DNA from: Bacillota bacterium
GTDB taxonomy: Bacteria; Bacillota; Clostridia; Acetivibrionales; DSM-2933
Reading direction: 5' to 3'
DNA length: 64,000 bases
NCBI GenBank assembly: GCA_023430975.1
Contig: JAEYYB010000009.1
Coordinates: 1-64,000, forward strand
In this document: piece by piece, positions 63,999-64,000 of the stretch
How positions within the stretch are numbered: the first letter of the stretch is position 1
How the letters are laid out: every line of letters starts with the position of its first letter
Translations under genes and position numbers: made by a program
Notes under the pieces: model-generated
Databases searched by the model: none
The model's input: only the letters and a program-made list of their open reading frames with translations
What the model was told of the DNA's origin: nothing

Positions 63999-64000
63999 AT

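Noticed and set aside
1..64000. Phage or IS element with a transposase or integrase
   Set aside because: No intact transposase, integrase or structural phage gene is readable; only repeats, a ParA relic and the tRNA direct repeat point to past mobility.

Overview
The window reads as an AT-rich, spore-forming, cellulosome-type clostridial chromosome (Firmicutes, Clostridia). The pointers are spoIID, a secreted protease ending in an X-module plus type II-like dockerin, three-repeat S-layer homology (SLH) anchors, clostridial glgC/glgD, and strong GGAGG-type ribosome sites. An Acetivibrio/Pseudobacteroides-like organism is the best fit, but this rests on family knowledge, not on a database search.

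Region by region. 0.2-3.7 kb: spoIID, an AraC regulator and a solitary leuB. 3.8-5.1 kb: a divergent LexA-like repressor and a long AT-rich gap. 5.1-10.4 kb: a cyanophycin module, with iadA (isoaspartyl dipeptidase), two small membrane proteins, cphB (cyanophycinase) and cphA (cyanophycin synthetase); together these make, cut and finish degrading a nitrogen reserve polymer. 10.5-12 kb: folE and a Bax-inhibitor-1 family protein. 12.3-17.1 kb: an operon zapA - DUF948-like membrane protein - alkaline-phosphatase-fold enzyme - U32 peptidase - dut. 17.2-30 kb: an oxidoreductase, glgC-glgD (glycogen), an M6-type dockerin protease, NADP isocitrate dehydrogenase, an AI-2E family permease and a heterodimeric ABC exporter pair. 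30.3-45.6 kb: a 4092-residue SLH surface protein followed after 14 nt by an SLH subtilase. 45.7-52.3 kb: tRNA-Ser(GGA) and a ~6.4 kb accessory segment bounded by a direct repeat of the tRNA 3' half. It holds a VbhA-Fic toxin-antitoxin pair, a broken ParA, secreted proteins, an atypical papain-like protease and a strongly structured non-coding stretch. 52.8-54.5 kb: a polytopic membrane protein that looks like a glycosyltransferase.

The most interesting part is 54.5-62.9 kb: a ribosomally made peptide (RiPP) locus. On the minus strand lie a 67-residue precursor with ten cysteines spaced exactly every four residues, a 714-residue radical SAM protein that looks like a fusion of two maturases, a 105-residue accessory protein, an ABC exporter without a peptidase domain and a compact cytoplasmic-looking subtilase. 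A divergent 7TM histidine kinase/response regulator pair stands next to it and may sense the product or control the operon. A DAHP synthase gene closes the window.

The non-coding DNA carries at least three families of palindromic interspersed repeats. One has four copies of exactly 97 bp plus a 39-bp internally deleted copy. These are separate from any transposase gene seen here.
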